Shown one piece after another: positions 11,242 through 21,469 of a DNA stretch of 64,000 nt. The position numbers and the translations under genes are program-made. The first letter of the stretch is position 1. Every line of letters begins with the position of its first letter. The notes under the pieces were generated by a model. It saw only the letters and a program-made list of their open reading frames with translations. It did not search any database and was not told where the DNA came from. This DNA comes from Orbaceae bacterium ESL0721 (lineage in GTDB: Bacteria > Pseudomonadota > Gammaproteobacteria > Enterobacterales > Orbaceae): assembly GCA_029433365.1 (NCBI GenBank), contig JAQTHZ010000001.1, forward strand, positions 248,001-312,000. The letters are read 5' to 3'.

Positions 11242-11268
11242 AAAAAGGCGCTTAAATTGCGCCTTTTT
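11242..11268. terminator. Terminator between ssb and kdsB
   Basis: A 10-bp perfect stem (arms 11242-11251 and 11259-11268, AAAAAGGCGC) with a 7-base loop and a terminal T run sits between convergent ssb and kdsB. A-tract and T-tract flanks allow action on both strands. Confidence 0.9.
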
Positions 11269-11317
11269 GCCCTGCTTTATCTCTTCTTTTATAGCATTAA
11301 ACTATTTTAAGATTAAT

Positions 11318-12085
11318 CTATTTTAATTTAGCATAAATAGCACGAACTTTTTGTAGATCCTCTTCAGTATCAACCCCTATTCCAGGCTGCTCTTTAGCTA
11401 CCGCTACATGAATTTTTTCGCCATACCACAATACACGAAGCTGTTCTAGCATCTCAATCTGTTCTAATGGCGATGTTTCCCAGTTGACATATTGACGAAT
11501 AAATCCAGCTCGATAAGCATATATACCGATATGCCGACGATAAAAATCGCCAATCGTTTGAGTTGATTTTGCAAAACGATCGCGATCCCATGGAATAGTT
11601 GCACGAGAAAAGTAAAGAGCATAACCATTGCAATCTGTTACCACTTTTACGGCATTTGGATCAAAAGCCTCTTCTGGTGTCGCAATCGGTACTGCTAATG
11701 TCGCCATACCTGTCTTATATTGCATAAGATTTTGTGCAACTTGATCTATAATTATTGGTGGAATGAGCGGCTCATCGCCTTGAACATTAACAACTATCTC
11801 ATCATCTGCAAACTTTTCAATATCAATTATCTCAGCTAACCGCTCAGTTCCTGATTTATGTTCTCTGCTTGTCAAAATAGCTTTTCCACCGTAAGTGGTC
11901 ACAGTATCAAATACCTGTTGATGATCGGTGGCAATAATAACCTTTGAAGCTGATGATTTTTGAGCCTGCTCCATCACACGCACAATCATCGGTTTACCGG
12001 CTATATCAGCTAACGGTTTTGCTGGTAGACGACTTGAGGCGTATCGGGCTGGAATAATAACTGAAAATTTTATCTTTTCACTCAT
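11318..12085 (-). CDS. kdsB: 3-deoxy-manno-octulosonate cytidylyltransferase
   Basis: KdsB activates KDO to CMP-KDO for attachment to lipid A. The 255-residue product has the nucleotidyltransferase signature [19 protein letters not shown] at the N-terminus, [21 protein letters not shown], and the substrate-binding IGIYAYR and [13 protein letters not shown] segments. It is the last gene of the leftward aroA-cmk-rpsA-ihfB-comEC-lpxK-ycaR-kdsB block and starts four bases after the ycaR stop, a likely translationally coupled pair. Confidence 0.96.
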   Translation of the reverse strand: MSEKIKFSVIIPARYASSRLPAKPLADIAGKPMIVRVMEQAQKSSASKVIIATDHQQVFDTVTTYGGKAILTSREHKSGTERLAEIIDIEKFADDEIVVNVQGDEPLIPPIIIDQVAQNLMQYKTGMATLAVPIATPEEAFDPNAVKVVTDCNGYALYFSRATIPWDRDRFAKSTQTIGDFYRRHIGIYAYRAGFIRQYVNWETSPLEQIEMLEQLRVLWYGEKIHVAVAKEQPGIGVDTEEDLQKVRAIYAKLK

Positions 12086-12089
12086 GATA

Positions 12090-12371
12090 TTATCCTTTAT
12101 CAGTTTGTGAATCTATTATGACGGTATTATCACACTTTATATGACTATTATCAGTCGTTGTTTGACATACTGTTTCAACAATAATCGTTTCTTTGACCAC
12201 TGTTTCTGTTTCTAATGGTGACGCTTCCTCAGTTAATAATAAAGGAATCCCATCTTTAATAAGATAGATCAATCTATCAGTGGGACAGATAAGTTGTTGA
12301 TGCTCAGCATCAAATATCAACTTTCCATGACAATTAGGACAAACTATGGCATCAAGTAATATCTCTTTCAT
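12090..12371 (-). CDS. ycaR: Trm112-family protein YcaR (UPF0434) with long C-terminal tail
   Basis: The first 55 or so residues are a typical YcaR/Trm112 zinc-ribbon-like fold: [14 protein letters not shown], a second Cys in LICPTDRL, then IKDGIPLLL. Its position between lpxK and kdsB is the conserved enteric order. The usual protein is about 60 residues; this one continues for about 40 more residues rich in Thr, Val and Glu that I do not recognise. The tail is in frame and the stop is followed after four bases by kdsB, so it appears genuine rather than a readthrough artifact. Confidence 0.9.
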   Translation of the reverse strand: MKEILLDAIVCPNCHGKLIFDAEHQQLICPTDRLIYLIKDGIPLLLTEEASPLETETVVKETIIVETVCQTTTDNSHIKCDNTVIIDSQTDKG

Positions 12372-12411
12372 TTTCTACCCTATTTTAGTAAAAATTAACC
12401 GTTTTTAATTG

Positions 12412-13461
12412 CTATTTTTGTAGCTTTGCCATATCAATAAGCGAAATAAGTTGATCAATAGCTTGATCTGGAATAACTGCATCAATAGGTAAATACCACC
12501 AATTTGGTTGTGCAAAGCTTTGACATTTCACTGCATCTTTTTCGGTCATTAGTAAAGTTTGGTGATCATTAGCAATGCTTTTTAACAGATTAAAATTAAA
12601 ATTTTGGTGATCTGCAAACGCTTTTGTTCCTATCAAATTAGCATTTAACTGTTTAAGCATTGTAAAAAATCGATTAGGATTACTAATGCCAGCCATTGCA
12701 ACTATCTGTTTTAAATCTGATAATGCTTTTTTCTCACCTGATATTAAATTAATAGCATAAAGAGGCTCAAGTTGCATTATGTATGTTTTATCAATATAAC
12801 GATTAACTATATCTTTTTGTAATGTACTATTTCCTATACTGCTCTCTTTACACAACTCGCTATTTTCACCATTAAAAATTATCATATCAACTGTTTGTAA
12901 ACGATCAGCTTTTTCACGCATTGGTCCTGCAGGCAGCCACCAACCGTTACCAAATTTACGTTTACTATCAATGACAACAATTTCAACATCACGACCTAAC
13001 TGATAGTGCTGTAAACCATCATCCGTTAAGATAAGATCTAATTGAAAATTGTCTAACAACGCTTTTACTGCTGCACAGCGATTAGCGTCAACAGCAAATG
13101 GGACTTTAGTACGTCGATAGATTAATACAGGCTCATCCCCTGCTTCGGCTGTTGTGGTTTTCTCTGTCAGAATCAGTGGATACTGTTTCGCATTACCGCC
13201 ATAACCACGCGAAACTACACCCACCTTGAATCCTCTCTGTTGCAACTTATCAATTAATGTAATAACTAATGGCGTTTTACCATTGCCACCGACAGTTAAA
13301 TTACCCACAACCACAACTGGAATAGATGGTTTCCATTGCTTAAATTTACGATATATATAACGACGCAATTTAGCAATTAAACCATATAAATAGGAAAAAG
13401 GTATCAATAACCAATATAGTTTACTTTTACCATACCAAAGTTTTTCGATCAGTTGATTCAC
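12412..13461 (-). CDS. lpxK: Tetraacyldisaccharide 4'-kinase
   Basis: LpxK adds the 4'-phosphate to the lipid A precursor at the inner face of the inner membrane. An N-terminal hydrophobic helix (YWLLIPFSYLYGLIA) is followed by the Walker A loop GNLTVGGNGKTPLV near residue 55, VSRGYGG, DDGLQHYQLGRD, and LPAGPMREKADRL. Length (349) is slightly above E. coli (328). In most gammaproteobacteria msbA lies immediately upstream; here the next upstream gene is comEC, about 100 bases away. Confidence 0.95.
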   Translation of the reverse strand: MNQLIEKLWYGKSKLYWLLIPFSYLYGLIAKLRRYIYRKFKQWKPSIPVVVVGNLTVGGNGKTPLVITLIDKLQQRGFKVGVVSRGYGGNAKQYPLILTEKTTTAEAGDEPVLIYRRTKVPFAVDANRCAAVKALLDNFQLDLILTDDGLQHYQLGRDVEIVVIDSKRKFGNGWWLPAGPMREKADRLQTVDMIIFNGENSELCKESSIGNSTLQKDIVNRYIDKTYIMQLEPLYAINLISGEKKALSDLKQIVAMAGISNPNRFFTMLKQLNANLIGTKAFADHQNFNFNLLKSIANDHQTLLMTEKDAVKCQSFAQPNWWYLPIDAVIPDQAIDQLISLIDMAKLQK

Positions 13462-13558
13462 TGTTGTTCCATTAAGATTAAATATGAAGATAGAAAGCAG
13501 CCATATTTTAGCTTGCTAACTGTAATAACAGACTATCAATTTAATAAAATAGCCTATT

Positions 13559-15886
13559 CTACTCATAATTTGCTAAAGTACCAAACCATTGATGATACCA
13601 GCGCGGTTTTAACTCTTGACGCATATTGACTACACGCCAATCGGAGTCAGAAAAAAATAGCGTAATTTGACCAGTATTGGCAGTAACATAATAAGGTAAA
13701 TTTAACTTTCTATAATGATCAAGTGCCTTCTTTGAAGGGAGTTTCCACGGATTATAGCGGGATGTTGAGGCGAGTGATAGTTCTGGCTTAACTTTACTTA
13801 AAAAAGCATAAGTAGATGATGTACTACTCCCATGATGTGGAATTTGTAAAATTTGAGATGATAGCTGTTCACGATACCGCTCTGTTAATAAATACTCCTG
13901 TTTTTTTTCAAGATCACCGGTTAATAATATTGAAAATTTACCATCACTTATCTGTATGACACAGGAATCACCATTTTTTGCTCTATCAGTTAGTTTATCA
14001 GGCCATAAGATATTAAAGGTTAGTTGATTCCAGATGATACTATTACCAGCTATGCACTCAAAATCATTAGGAAGTTGATTAGATGAACTCATTAACCAAG
14101 CATCCGGATAGTAATTTTGAATAACAGTTAAACCACCAATATGGTCATTATCTTGATGGCTGATAATCACACCTTCAACTCTCAATCCATGCCACTTTAA
14201 AAATGGGATGATAACGCGCTCAGCAGCTGAACTCTTTTCCCATTTGGCACCCGTATCATATAAAATTGCTGACTCTCCATTATGGATAACTATAGCAAGT
14301 CCATGCCCAACATCTAACATATCTACTCGCCAGTTATACTCTTTTGTACTAAAAAAAGGGGTTAATAAAAGAGCTATTATAATTACTATTGTTACGTAAA
14401 ATCGTCGCCAACAACCTGTTCGCCAAATAATAATCGTTAACCAACCAACTAGCGCTATCCATAAAAAATGGTATGAGAATGTAAACCAAAAATTATTTAT
14501 ATAATCCAAACTGATGAATAACCAGTTAACTGAACAGTCAGCAACTAATAAAGCCCAATACGCAATAGTTGAACATTGAATTAAGCTAAATAGAAGAGCG
14601 ATTAAAATAGCTGGAAATGTGATAAATGAGATCACAGGAATAGCTAATAAGTTAGCTATAATTGATACTAAACTTGTTCCTTGAAATATAAAGAGTTGGA
14701 TTGGCATTAAGAGCAGCGTTAATCCCAATTGTAGGTGTAGTAATCGTACAAAATACCACCTTTTTTTATAGGTGACATTAGGTAGGAATAAACTAAGTGG
14801 TACCCATTGAAAGAGGAAAATTAGGCACATTACCACATAACATGATAACCAAAAACTTTCAGAAAGGATCATTAAAGGATCGAAAAGTAATAATAATGCA
14901 ATTATGCGTACTATTTTTTGCCAACCCGATAGCAATCTATTTTGGTAACGTAAAAAAATCCAAATAGATAAAGCTAAAATTGCTCTCATAGCGGGTGGAT
15001 TAATTCCAGATAACCAGACATAAAATAGAGAACATAACCACCCAATTATGATAGGAAAAAGATGATGAATAAAACGGTTTGGTAAAAGAAATAAGGATGT
15101 TTTAGCAAGTGAAAACCCTAAAGCAAAGATTAAAAGGATATGCATACCTGATATTGCCATTAAATGTGCAATGCCTGTTTGCATCATAATCAGTTTTTTG
15201 TCTCTACTTAATTGTGATCGATCACCAAAAGCTAAGGCTAATATAATATCTCCATTTGCAAAAGAAGAGAGGTGAGGTAATAGCCTATTAACTATTTTTT
15301 GCCGCAAACTAAGATCATTTTTAATTAGTTCTGCTTTTTTTACTGTTCCTAATAAAAGTGTTCGGTTTGACATGGCAAAGCGCTGACTATCAAATCCACC
15401 TTCATTCAGGTAACTATGTACAGCTTTAGTCTGCACTTGTAGATGCCAAACCTGCCCTGCTAAAGGTTGAATTGCTTCATTCCAAAATAGTGAGATAGGT
15501 AAATTTAATGATTCTCCATCAATATAATCTATTTTAAATTTAATATAACGGCTTTGATCTTCTGATAGGCTTTCTGGTATTAACGTATTGATGTCAGTTA
15601 CTGTTGCTGTTACTGATAATGTTTTATCGATATAAGGTGTAATTATAGTTAAATACTGTTTTGCATAAGCAGTTGACCATAAAAAACCAATAGCAAAAAT
15701 GGTTAAATAGATACGCAATAAGGTTAAAAATCTGTTTTTAATAAAAAATAGACCACTAAAACAGATAATCAGAAAGGCATAACTGTACCACAAATTAGTT
15801 GTAAGTAAGTTAGGTAAAATAAGTAGTGGTAAACAGCCAGCAGCAAAGGAAATTGCTAACCAATCCCAAGAGGGTAATCGCCTCAT
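13559..15886 (-). CDS. comEC: ComEC/Rec2-family DNA internalization protein
   Basis: A 775-residue polytopic membrane protein of the ComEC/Rec2 family (YcaI in E. coli), expected to carry transforming single-stranded DNA across the inner membrane. It has an N-terminal membrane and OB-like soluble part, then the competence domain (FGDRSQLSRDKK, GIAHLMAISGMHI) with many hydrophobic helices from about residue 230 to 510. The C-terminal metallo-beta-lactamase-like domain starts at MLDVGHGLA and contains HQDNDHIGG and IPHHGSSTSS. Full length without stops, so probably functional. It occupies the conserved slot between ihfB and the lipid A genes. Confidence 0.94.
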   Translation of the reverse strand: MRRLPSWDWLAISFAAGCLPLLILPNLLTTNLWYSYAFLIICFSGLFFIKNRFLTLLRIYLTIFAIGFLWSTAYAKQYLTIITPYIDKTLSVTATVTDINTLIPESLSEDQSRYIKFKIDYIDGESLNLPISLFWNEAIQPLAGQVWHLQVQTKAVHSYLNEGGFDSQRFAMSNRTLLLGTVKKAELIKNDLSLRQKIVNRLLPHLSSFANGDIILALAFGDRSQLSRDKKLIMMQTGIAHLMAISGMHILLIFALGFSLAKTSLFLLPNRFIHHLFPIIIGWLCSLFYVWLSGINPPAMRAILALSIWIFLRYQNRLLSGWQKIVRIIALLLLFDPLMILSESFWLSCYVVMCLIFLFQWVPLSLFLPNVTYKKRWYFVRLLHLQLGLTLLLMPIQLFIFQGTSLVSIIANLLAIPVISFITFPAILIALLFSLIQCSTIAYWALLVADCSVNWLFISLDYINNFWFTFSYHFLWIALVGWLTIIIWRTGCWRRFYVTIVIIIALLLTPFFSTKEYNWRVDMLDVGHGLAIVIHNGESAILYDTGAKWEKSSAAERVIIPFLKWHGLRVEGVIISHQDNDHIGGLTVIQNYYPDAWLMSSSNQLPNDFECIAGNSIIWNQLTFNILWPDKLTDRAKNGDSCVIQISDGKFSILLTGDLEKKQEYLLTERYREQLSSQILQIPHHGSSTSSTYAFLSKVKPELSLASTSRYNPWKLPSKKALDHYRKLNLPYYVTANTGQITLFFSDSDWRVVNMRQELKPRWYHQWFGTLANYE

Positions 15887-16084
15887 CTATTTTATTTCAA
15901 ATACTCTTATTGGAAAAATCAAAGCTTATCAGAAACGTAATAGTATCCTTGAAGATAAGTGCGTAATTGAGAGATAGATTCCAATTTTTGCTGTTTTTTT
16001 CTGTTTAAAATCTAATGCAAAATTTAAAATCTATTATTAATTAATATTTATACAATGATGTTTATTATTAAAGAATGTTTTAGG

Positions 16085-16116
16085 GTTAAGTATTTATTAA
16101 GTTAAGTATTTATTAA
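16085..16116. repeat. Exact 16-bp tandem duplication downstream of ihfB
   Basis: The 16-mer GTTAAGTATTTATTAA occurs twice back to back, with no mismatch. It lies in the 311-base gene-free stretch 15887-16197 between comEC and ihfB, just distal to the ihfB terminator. The rest of that stretch is plain AT-rich sequence with no gene; it may hold the comEC promoter. Confidence 0.85.
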
Positions 16117-16120
16117 AAAG

Positions 16121-16150
16121 AAAAACCTCTATGATTAGATAGAGGTTTTT
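16121..16150. terminator. Terminator downstream of ihfB
   Basis: An 11-bp stem (arms 16121-16131 and 16140-16150, AAAAACCTCTA) with an 8-base loop. On the minus strand the stem is followed by two U tracts, as expected for termination of ihfB transcripts. Confidence 0.85.
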
Positions 16151-16197
16151 ATAAATTTTATATTAATACAGATTGCAAAAAATATATTTAATTTTAT

Positions 16198-16485
16198 TTA
16201 TACAGCTGCGTTATTTACTCTCTCACGTAGCTCTTTACCCGGTTTAAAATGGGGAATATATTTATGTTTAACATCAACATTTCCACCTGTTCGTGGATTT
16301 CTTGCTTTGCGCGGAGCGCGATAATTTAAACCAAAACTACCAAAACCACGGATCTCTACTCTGTCATTTTTTTCCATTGATAATGAAATTTGTTCAATAA
16401 TGTCTCTTACAACATCATCTACTAATTGAACAGGAAGATGTACCCGACAGTTTGCAATTTTTTCCGCTAAATCAGATCTATTCAT
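16198..16485 (-). CDS. ihfB: Integration host factor subunit beta
   Basis: IhfB pairs with IhfA to bend DNA at specific sites. The 95-residue product has the HU/IHF fold: N-terminal helices with DVVRDIIEQIS, RVEIRGFGSFGLNYR, and the DNA-intercalating arm around ARNPRTGGNVDVKHKYIP with its conserved proline. RGFGSFG and the arm sequence favour IhfB over HU or IhfA. It follows rpsA (conserved order) but is separated from it by a strong terminator, so it probably also has its own promoter in the 16486-16560 gap. Confidence 0.95.
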   Translation of the reverse strand: MNRSDLAEKIANCRVHLPVQLVDDVVRDIIEQISLSMEKNDRVEIRGFGSFGLNYRAPRKARNPRTGGNVDVKHKYIPHFKPGKELRERVNNAAV

Positions 16486-16560
16486 AGCTATTTTTGTCCC
16501 TATTGTATCGTTGTTTTTTCATATAATTTGGATTATATATTAAACAAAAAACTTTTTAAT

Positions 16561-16588
16561 AAAAAAAGAGGGAAACCCCTCTTTTTTT
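16561..16588 (-). terminator. Terminator downstream of rpsA
   Basis: A 12-bp stem (arms 16561-16572 and 16577-16588, GAGGG core flanked by A7/T7) with a 4-base loop directly follows the rpsA stop. The U run on the minus strand makes it a standard intrinsic terminator. Confidence 0.9.
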
Positions 16589-16604
16589 ATTAGACAAATA
16601 CCAA

Positions 16605-18287
16605 TTACTCAGTTTTAGATGCAGCTTTAAACGCTTCAGCCATAGCATTGGTAAATGATGCTTCATCTTGCGTTGTCGTATTATTAACAGCAGCCAGTGC
16701 CTCTTTTTCATCAGCTTCGTCTTTAGCACGGATTGAAAGTGAAATATTACGTGTCTTACGATCAATATTCACAATCTTAGCTTCGACTTCATCACCAACT
16801 TTAAGTACTGTTGTTGCATCGTCAATACGATCACGTGAAATATCTTGTGCTTTTAAGAAACCTTCTACTCCTTTAGCTATTTCAATAACAGCACCTTTAT
16901 CTTCAACACCGATTACTTGACCTTTAACAATAGTGCCTTTCTTATATGAAGATGCAAAATTGTTAAATGGATCATCTTCAAGTTGTTTAACACCTAAAGA
17001 GATACGTTCACGGTCAGCATCAACTTGGAGAACCACAGCTTCGATATCATCACCTTTCTTATAAGCTTTAACAGCTTCTTCGCCTGACATATTCCAAGAG
17101 ATATCAGAAAGATGAACTAAACCATCAATACCACCGTCTAAACCGATAAAGATACCGAAATCAGTGATAGATTTGATTTTACCTTTAACATGATCACCTT
17201 TGTTATGTGTTTCAGCAAATTGTAACCATGGGTTCTGTTTACACTGTTTTAAACCTAAAGAGATTCGACGACGCTCTTCGTCAATTTCAAGAACAACAAC
17301 TTCAACGACATCACCAAGACTGACGACTTTAGATGGATGGATATTTTTATTTGTCCAATCCATTTCAGATACGTGAACTAAACCTTCAACGCCAGTTTCA
17401 ATCTCAACAAAACAGCCATAATCAGTTAAGTTAGTTACTTTACCAGTTACTTTAGTACCTTCTGGGTAACGTTTAGCAATTGAGACCCAAGGATCTTCGC
17501 CAAGTTGTTTTAAACCTAAAGAGACACGTGAACGATCTTTATCGAATTTAAGAACTTTAACTAATAACTCTTGACCAACTTCAACAACTTCACTTGGGTG
17601 TTTAACACGTTTCCAAGCCATATCGGTAATGTGAAGTAAACCATCAACACCGCCAAGATCAACAAATGCACCGTAGTCAGTAAGATTTTTAATAATACCT
17701 TTAACTTCTGCACCTTCTTGTAGATTTTCAAGAAGTTGTTCTCTCTCTGCACTGTTTTCTGATTCAATAACCGCACGACGTGATACAACTACGTTGTTGC
17801 GTTTTTGATCTAATTTGATCACTTTTAATTCAATTTCGCGATTTTCAATATGTGAAGTATCACGAAGTGGGCGAACATCAACAAGTGAACCTGGAAGGAA
17901 TGCACGGACGCCATTTAGATCAACTGTAAAGCCACCTTTTACTTTACCATTAATCACACCAATTACGGTTGCCGCATCTTCAACAGCTTTTTCTAGTGTT
18001 TGCCATGCTTCGTGACGTTTAGCTTTTTCACGAGATAGGATAGTTTCACCAAAACCATCTTCAATCGAATCAAGAACAACGTCGACTTCGTCGCCAACAT
18101 TAACTTCTAATTCGCCTTGTGCATTTTTAAATTGTTCTACAGGGATTGCTGATTCAGATTTTAAGCCGGCATCAACTAATACTACATCTTTGTCGATTGC
18201 AACGACAGTACCACGGATCATACTACCAGAACGGGTGTCTAATTGATTTAAAGACTCTTCAAAGAGTTGAGCAAAAGATTCAGTCAT
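16605..18287 (-). CDS. rpsA: 30S ribosomal protein S1
   Basis: S1 binds mRNA leaders and helps the 30S subunit initiate. The 560-residue product (E. coli 557) contains six S1 repeats; clear copies include [16 protein letters not shown] near residue 25, [20 protein letters not shown] near 195, [21 protein letters not shown] near 280, [21 protein letters not shown] near 367 and [21 protein letters not shown] near 455. It sits downstream of cmk as in E. coli. The AT-rich 110-base gap before it probably holds its strong promoter and the structured leader used for autoregulation in enterics, though I cannot confirm a specific structure. Confidence 0.97.
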   Translation of the reverse strand: MTESFAQLFEESLNQLDTRSGSMIRGTVVAIDKDVVLVDAGLKSESAIPVEQFKNAQGELEVNVGDEVDVVLDSIEDGFGETILSREKAKRHEAWQTLEKAVEDAATVIGVINGKVKGGFTVDLNGVRAFLPGSLVDVRPLRDTSHIENREIELKVIKLDQKRNNVVVSRRAVIESENSAEREQLLENLQEGAEVKGIIKNLTDYGAFVDLGGVDGLLHITDMAWKRVKHPSEVVEVGQELLVKVLKFDKDRSRVSLGLKQLGEDPWVSIAKRYPEGTKVTGKVTNLTDYGCFVEIETGVEGLVHVSEMDWTNKNIHPSKVVSLGDVVEVVVLEIDEERRRISLGLKQCKQNPWLQFAETHNKGDHVKGKIKSITDFGIFIGLDGGIDGLVHLSDISWNMSGEEAVKAYKKGDDIEAVVLQVDADRERISLGVKQLEDDPFNNFASSYKKGTIVKGQVIGVEDKGAVIEIAKGVEGFLKAQDISRDRIDDATTVLKVGDEVEAKIVNIDRKTRNISLSIRAKDEADEKEALAAVNNTTTQDEASFTNAMAEAFKAASKTE

Positions 18288-18399
18288 ATTCTCTACTTTA
18301 GATTTAAATTAACGTCCACATTACTTCATGTTCTGTGGGGTTGTTTATCATGCTCCATACATCCATGCAATAGAGCTTTAATTTTATATATCTTTAATT

Positions 18400-19089
18400 T
18401 TATATATTAAGTTTTGCTGTTATATAGTTAATAGATTGATTAAAAACATCTTGGATGGAAAGTGACGTAGTATCAATGATTAACGCATCAACAGCAGGTT
18501 TTAGAGGGGCAACTGTGCGGTTACGATCACGTTCATCACGTTCAGTTATCTCCTGAAAAATCTGGTCGAATTTAGCATAAATCTGCTTATCTTGCAACTG
18601 TTTCATTCGCCTTTCTGCTCGTGATTTTGCACTAGCATCAAGAAATATTTTTACAGGTGCATCCGAAAACACAATAGTACCCATATCTCGACCATCAGCA
18701 ATTAATCCAGGAGCCTTCCGAAAATCACGTTGTCGCTGTAATAATGCCGTACGTACTTCACTTAAAGCTGCTATTTTTGATGCCGCTCCGCCCACCTCTT
18801 CAGTTCGAATCTTCGCTGAAACATCAATACCATCTAAAATAGGTTTTACCTCTGATTGAGAAGTATCAAAAGTGATGGGTAATGTTGCAGCAAGTTTAAT
18901 CAGATCTGCTTCACTCTCTAAAGGGATGTTGTTCTGTAACGCTGATAAAGCAAGTACGCGATAGATGGCACCAGAATCTAAAAGATGCCACTTTAGATGG
19001 TTAGCTAAAGCATGGCAGAGCGTCCCCTTTCCAACGCCACTAGGTCCATCAACAGTAACAACTGGAGTGTTATTAATACTATTCTTCAT
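18400..19089 (-). CDS. cmk: Cytidylate kinase
   Basis: Cmk phosphorylates CMP and dCMP. Visible are the P-loop [11 protein letters not shown] near residue 13, [24 protein letters not shown] with the CMP-binding Arg and Asp, and the lid helix [10 protein letters not shown]. At 229 residues it matches E. coli (227). Its start overlaps the aroA stop by 11 bases, so the two are co-translated, and it leads into rpsA after about 110 bases. Confidence 0.96.
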   Translation of the reverse strand: MKNSINNTPVVTVDGPSGVGKGTLCHALANHLKWHLLDSGAIYRVLALSALQNNIPLESEADLIKLAATLPITFDTSQSEVKPILDGIDVSAKIRTEEVGGAASKIAALSEVRTALLQRQRDFRKAPGLIADGRDMGTIVFSDAPVKIFLDASAKSRAERRMKQLQDKQIYAKFDQIFQEITERDERDRNRTVAPLKPAVDALIIDTTSLSIQDVFNQSINYITAKLNI

Positions 19090-20365
19090 AGCTACTCATC
19101 CGTTTAAATTGTTCAAAATAGTCTGGAAAGGTTTTAGCGGTACATTTTGGATCCAATATGGTTATAGGTGTATTTGAGAGTGCAACAAGAGAGAAACACA
19201 TTGCCATGCGGTGATCGTTATAAGTCTCAATTTCGGCATGTTTTAATTTTTCAGGTGGAATAATCGTAATATAGTCTTCACCTTCATCAACTGTTGCCCC
19301 TACTTTACGCAGTTCGGTTGCCATCGCATTTAACCTATCTGTCTCTTTAACTCGCCAATTATAGATATTTCGAATTGTAGTAGGTCCTTTAGCAAATAGC
19401 GCTGTGGTGGCAATTGTCATAGCGGCATCGGGAATGTGATTCATATCCATATCAATACCGTTAAGATCCCCTTTAGTACAGGCGATATAGTCATTGCTCC
19501 AACTTATTTGCGCCCCCATCGCCTCTAATACGTTTGCAAAATCCTTATCACCTTGCATACTCTCCTTACCAACTCCCGTTACACGCACAGTCCCCCCTTT
19601 AATTGCTGCCGCAGCTAAAAAGTAGGATGCTGATGATGCATCACCTTCAACCAGATAATTTTTTGGTGAGATATAGCTTTGATTACCGGCAATCACAAAT
19701 TTTTGGTAGTTTTTATTATCGACTGTAACGCCAAATACTTTCATCATATTTAAGGTGATATCAATATAGGGTTTTGAAACTAGATCACCTTTAATGATGA
19801 TTTCTGTATCTTGCTTAGCAAGAGGCGCAGCCATTAAAAGCGCAGTTAAAAATTGACTTGAGACCGATCCATCAACCGCAATTTTACCACCGACAAAACC
19901 ACCTTTAATCTGAAGTGGTGGGTAACCCTCATTCTCGAGATAATCAATTTTGGCACCACCTTGCTTTAATGCATCTACAAGATGTTTGATTGGGCGTTCT
20001 AACATGCGTGGTTCGCCGGTTAAGGTTATATTATTGTTACCTAAACAGAGTGCAGCAGTTAAAGGACGCATTGCAGTTCCGGCATTACCTAAGAAGAGTT
20101 CAAGTGGATGATCTACCTGCAATATACCTCCTACCCCTTCAATATCACAGATCGTTCTATCATCTGAAAGTTGGTATTTTACACCTAACGCTGTTAATGC
20201 CTGTAACATATAGCGGACATCATCACTATCTAGTAAATTTGTTAAACGGGTATGGCCTTTGCTAAAGGCTGATAGGAGAAGTGCACGATTAGAAACGCTT
20301 TTTGATCCAGGTAAATTAATTGTTCCACTAAATTTTTTTATCGGTTGTAAAGTTAAAGATGACAT
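19079..20365 (-). CDS. aroA: 5-enolpyruvylshikimate-3-phosphate synthase
   Basis: AroA transfers enolpyruvate from PEP to shikimate-3-phosphate in chorismate synthesis. The 428-residue product shows the S3P-binding [20 protein letters not shown], the PEP-binding [32 protein letters not shown], and the late [17 protein letters not shown] with catalytic-site residues. NAGTAMRP is the class I form. Head of the leftward conserved block; serC, which precedes aroA in E. coli, is not present upstream here. Confidence 0.97.
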   Translation of the reverse strand: MSSLTLQPIKKFSGTINLPGSKSVSNRALLLSAFSKGHTRLTNLLDSDDVRYMLQALTALGVKYQLSDDRTICDIEGVGGILQVDHPLELFLGNAGTAMRPLTAALCLGNNNITLTGEPRMLERPIKHLVDALKQGGAKIDYLENEGYPPLQIKGGFVGGKIAVDGSVSSQFLTALLMAAPLAKQDTEIIIKGDLVSKPYIDITLNMMKVFGVTVDNKNYQKFVIAGNQSYISPKNYLVEGDASSASYFLAAAAIKGGTVRVTGVGKESMQGDKDFANVLEAMGAQISWSNDYIACTKGDLNGIDMDMNHIPDAAMTIATTALFAKGPTTIRNIYNWRVKETDRLNAMATELRKVGATVDEGEDYITIIPPEKLKHAEIETYNDHRMAMCFSLVALSNTPITILDPKCTAKTFPDYFEQFKRMSSYEE

Positions 20366-20440
20366 AATTATCTCTGGCTAGTTACTGACTGTTTTGTGAC
20401 TGTCTGTTTATTAAGTGTATAGTTTAATATTACTTATTAT

Positions 20441-21319
20441 TTAAAATTTTTCCAATGTCTCTTTTAAAAGAGAGATAGCTTCACTATCTTTGGCACTTTC
20501 TTGCCATAATGTATCGAAGAGATGACGATATTTTTTAATCGCATTATCCGAAGAGGTGATTGACGCAATACCGGTGGTCACATTAGGTAGTTCACCTAAC
20601 CTAAAAGGGCTTGATGCAAGTGAAATTGGTCTCTCATTTTGATAATAGATTTGAAAAGCGTGAGAAGGTGTAGACTGTTTAGTAATTGCAATTGTAGATG
20701 AGATCTTCTCTTGTTCTAATAAATTGATCAAATGATACACTTCTTGGCGCGCTAATAACATCCGTTCCGATTTTTTACTCGGTGAAATACTCAATTTACC
20801 CGTCAACCCGATATGTAAAAATCGCTCTATATTACGCAGACTAATTAAATTCTTAATTTTAGCTTCTGATTGATTAAATTGTGTTTGACGTGCTTTTAAT
20901 ATAGACAATATGACACTGTATTTACTACTATTTTCGTTAATTTCATCTGATTCGGCTAACATTATTGCAAGATGATTTAAATAGTTAGGGGACATAAGTA
21001 AAAATGAGAAAGGATCAAAATGGGAGTAGATATGGGTAGATTGCTCTTCCAGTTGTCGCATCCGCTCAAAAAAACCTTCGCCACTCGAGTAATATTCGGT
21101 ATCTATGCCAAAAAGTGTCGCAAGCGATGTATCTAGTAATGCTGCTAAGCGACCTAATGTTTCAATCTTAACAATTTCCCCTTTCTCTAATCGATAGACA
21201 GCAGCGCGAGAAATTTTCAAGTTTTCTGCTATATCTTCTGCCCGTAATGAAGCAGCAATTCGATAGGCTCGTAAACGTTGACCAATAGCATAATAATCAA
21301 TAAAATCAGAATTCATCAC
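20441..21319 (-). CDS. XRE-family helix-turn-helix regulator
   Basis: A 292-residue protein with an N-terminal HTH of the XRE/Cro type, residues 12 to 70: IGQRLRAYRIAASLRAEDIA, then the recognition helix region SRAAVYRLEKGEIVKIETLGRLAALL and LFGI. The long C-terminal part (about 220 residues) is helical, without a ligand-binding domain I can name, and without a sugar-isomerase or cupin motif. It stands alone between aroA and ptrA. Target genes cannot be inferred from the sequence. Confidence 0.8.
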   Translation of the reverse strand: MMNSDFIDYYAIGQRLRAYRIAASLRAEDIAENLKISRAAVYRLEKGEIVKIETLGRLAALLDTSLATLFGIDTEYYSSGEGFFERMRQLEEQSTHIYSHFDPFSFLLMSPNYLNHLAIMLAESDEINENSSKYSVILSILKARQTQFNQSEAKIKNLISLRNIERFLHIGLTGKLSISPSKKSERMLLARQEVYHLINLLEQEKISSTIAITKQSTPSHAFQIYYQNERPISLASSPFRLGELPNVTTGIASITSSDNAIKKYRHLFDTLWQESAKDSEAISLLKETLEKF

Positions 21320-21469
21320 TCTCTCAACATTTTTATATAAAAAACTTTAATATCTGCGGTTAACTAGTAGAGTCAATGTTTTAGGGTTTTCCTACCTAAA
21401 ATTGTTACTATTCTGTAAATAGTTATCTCTTTTTAAATACTTTTTATAATATCTTTTCAACTAACTTTT

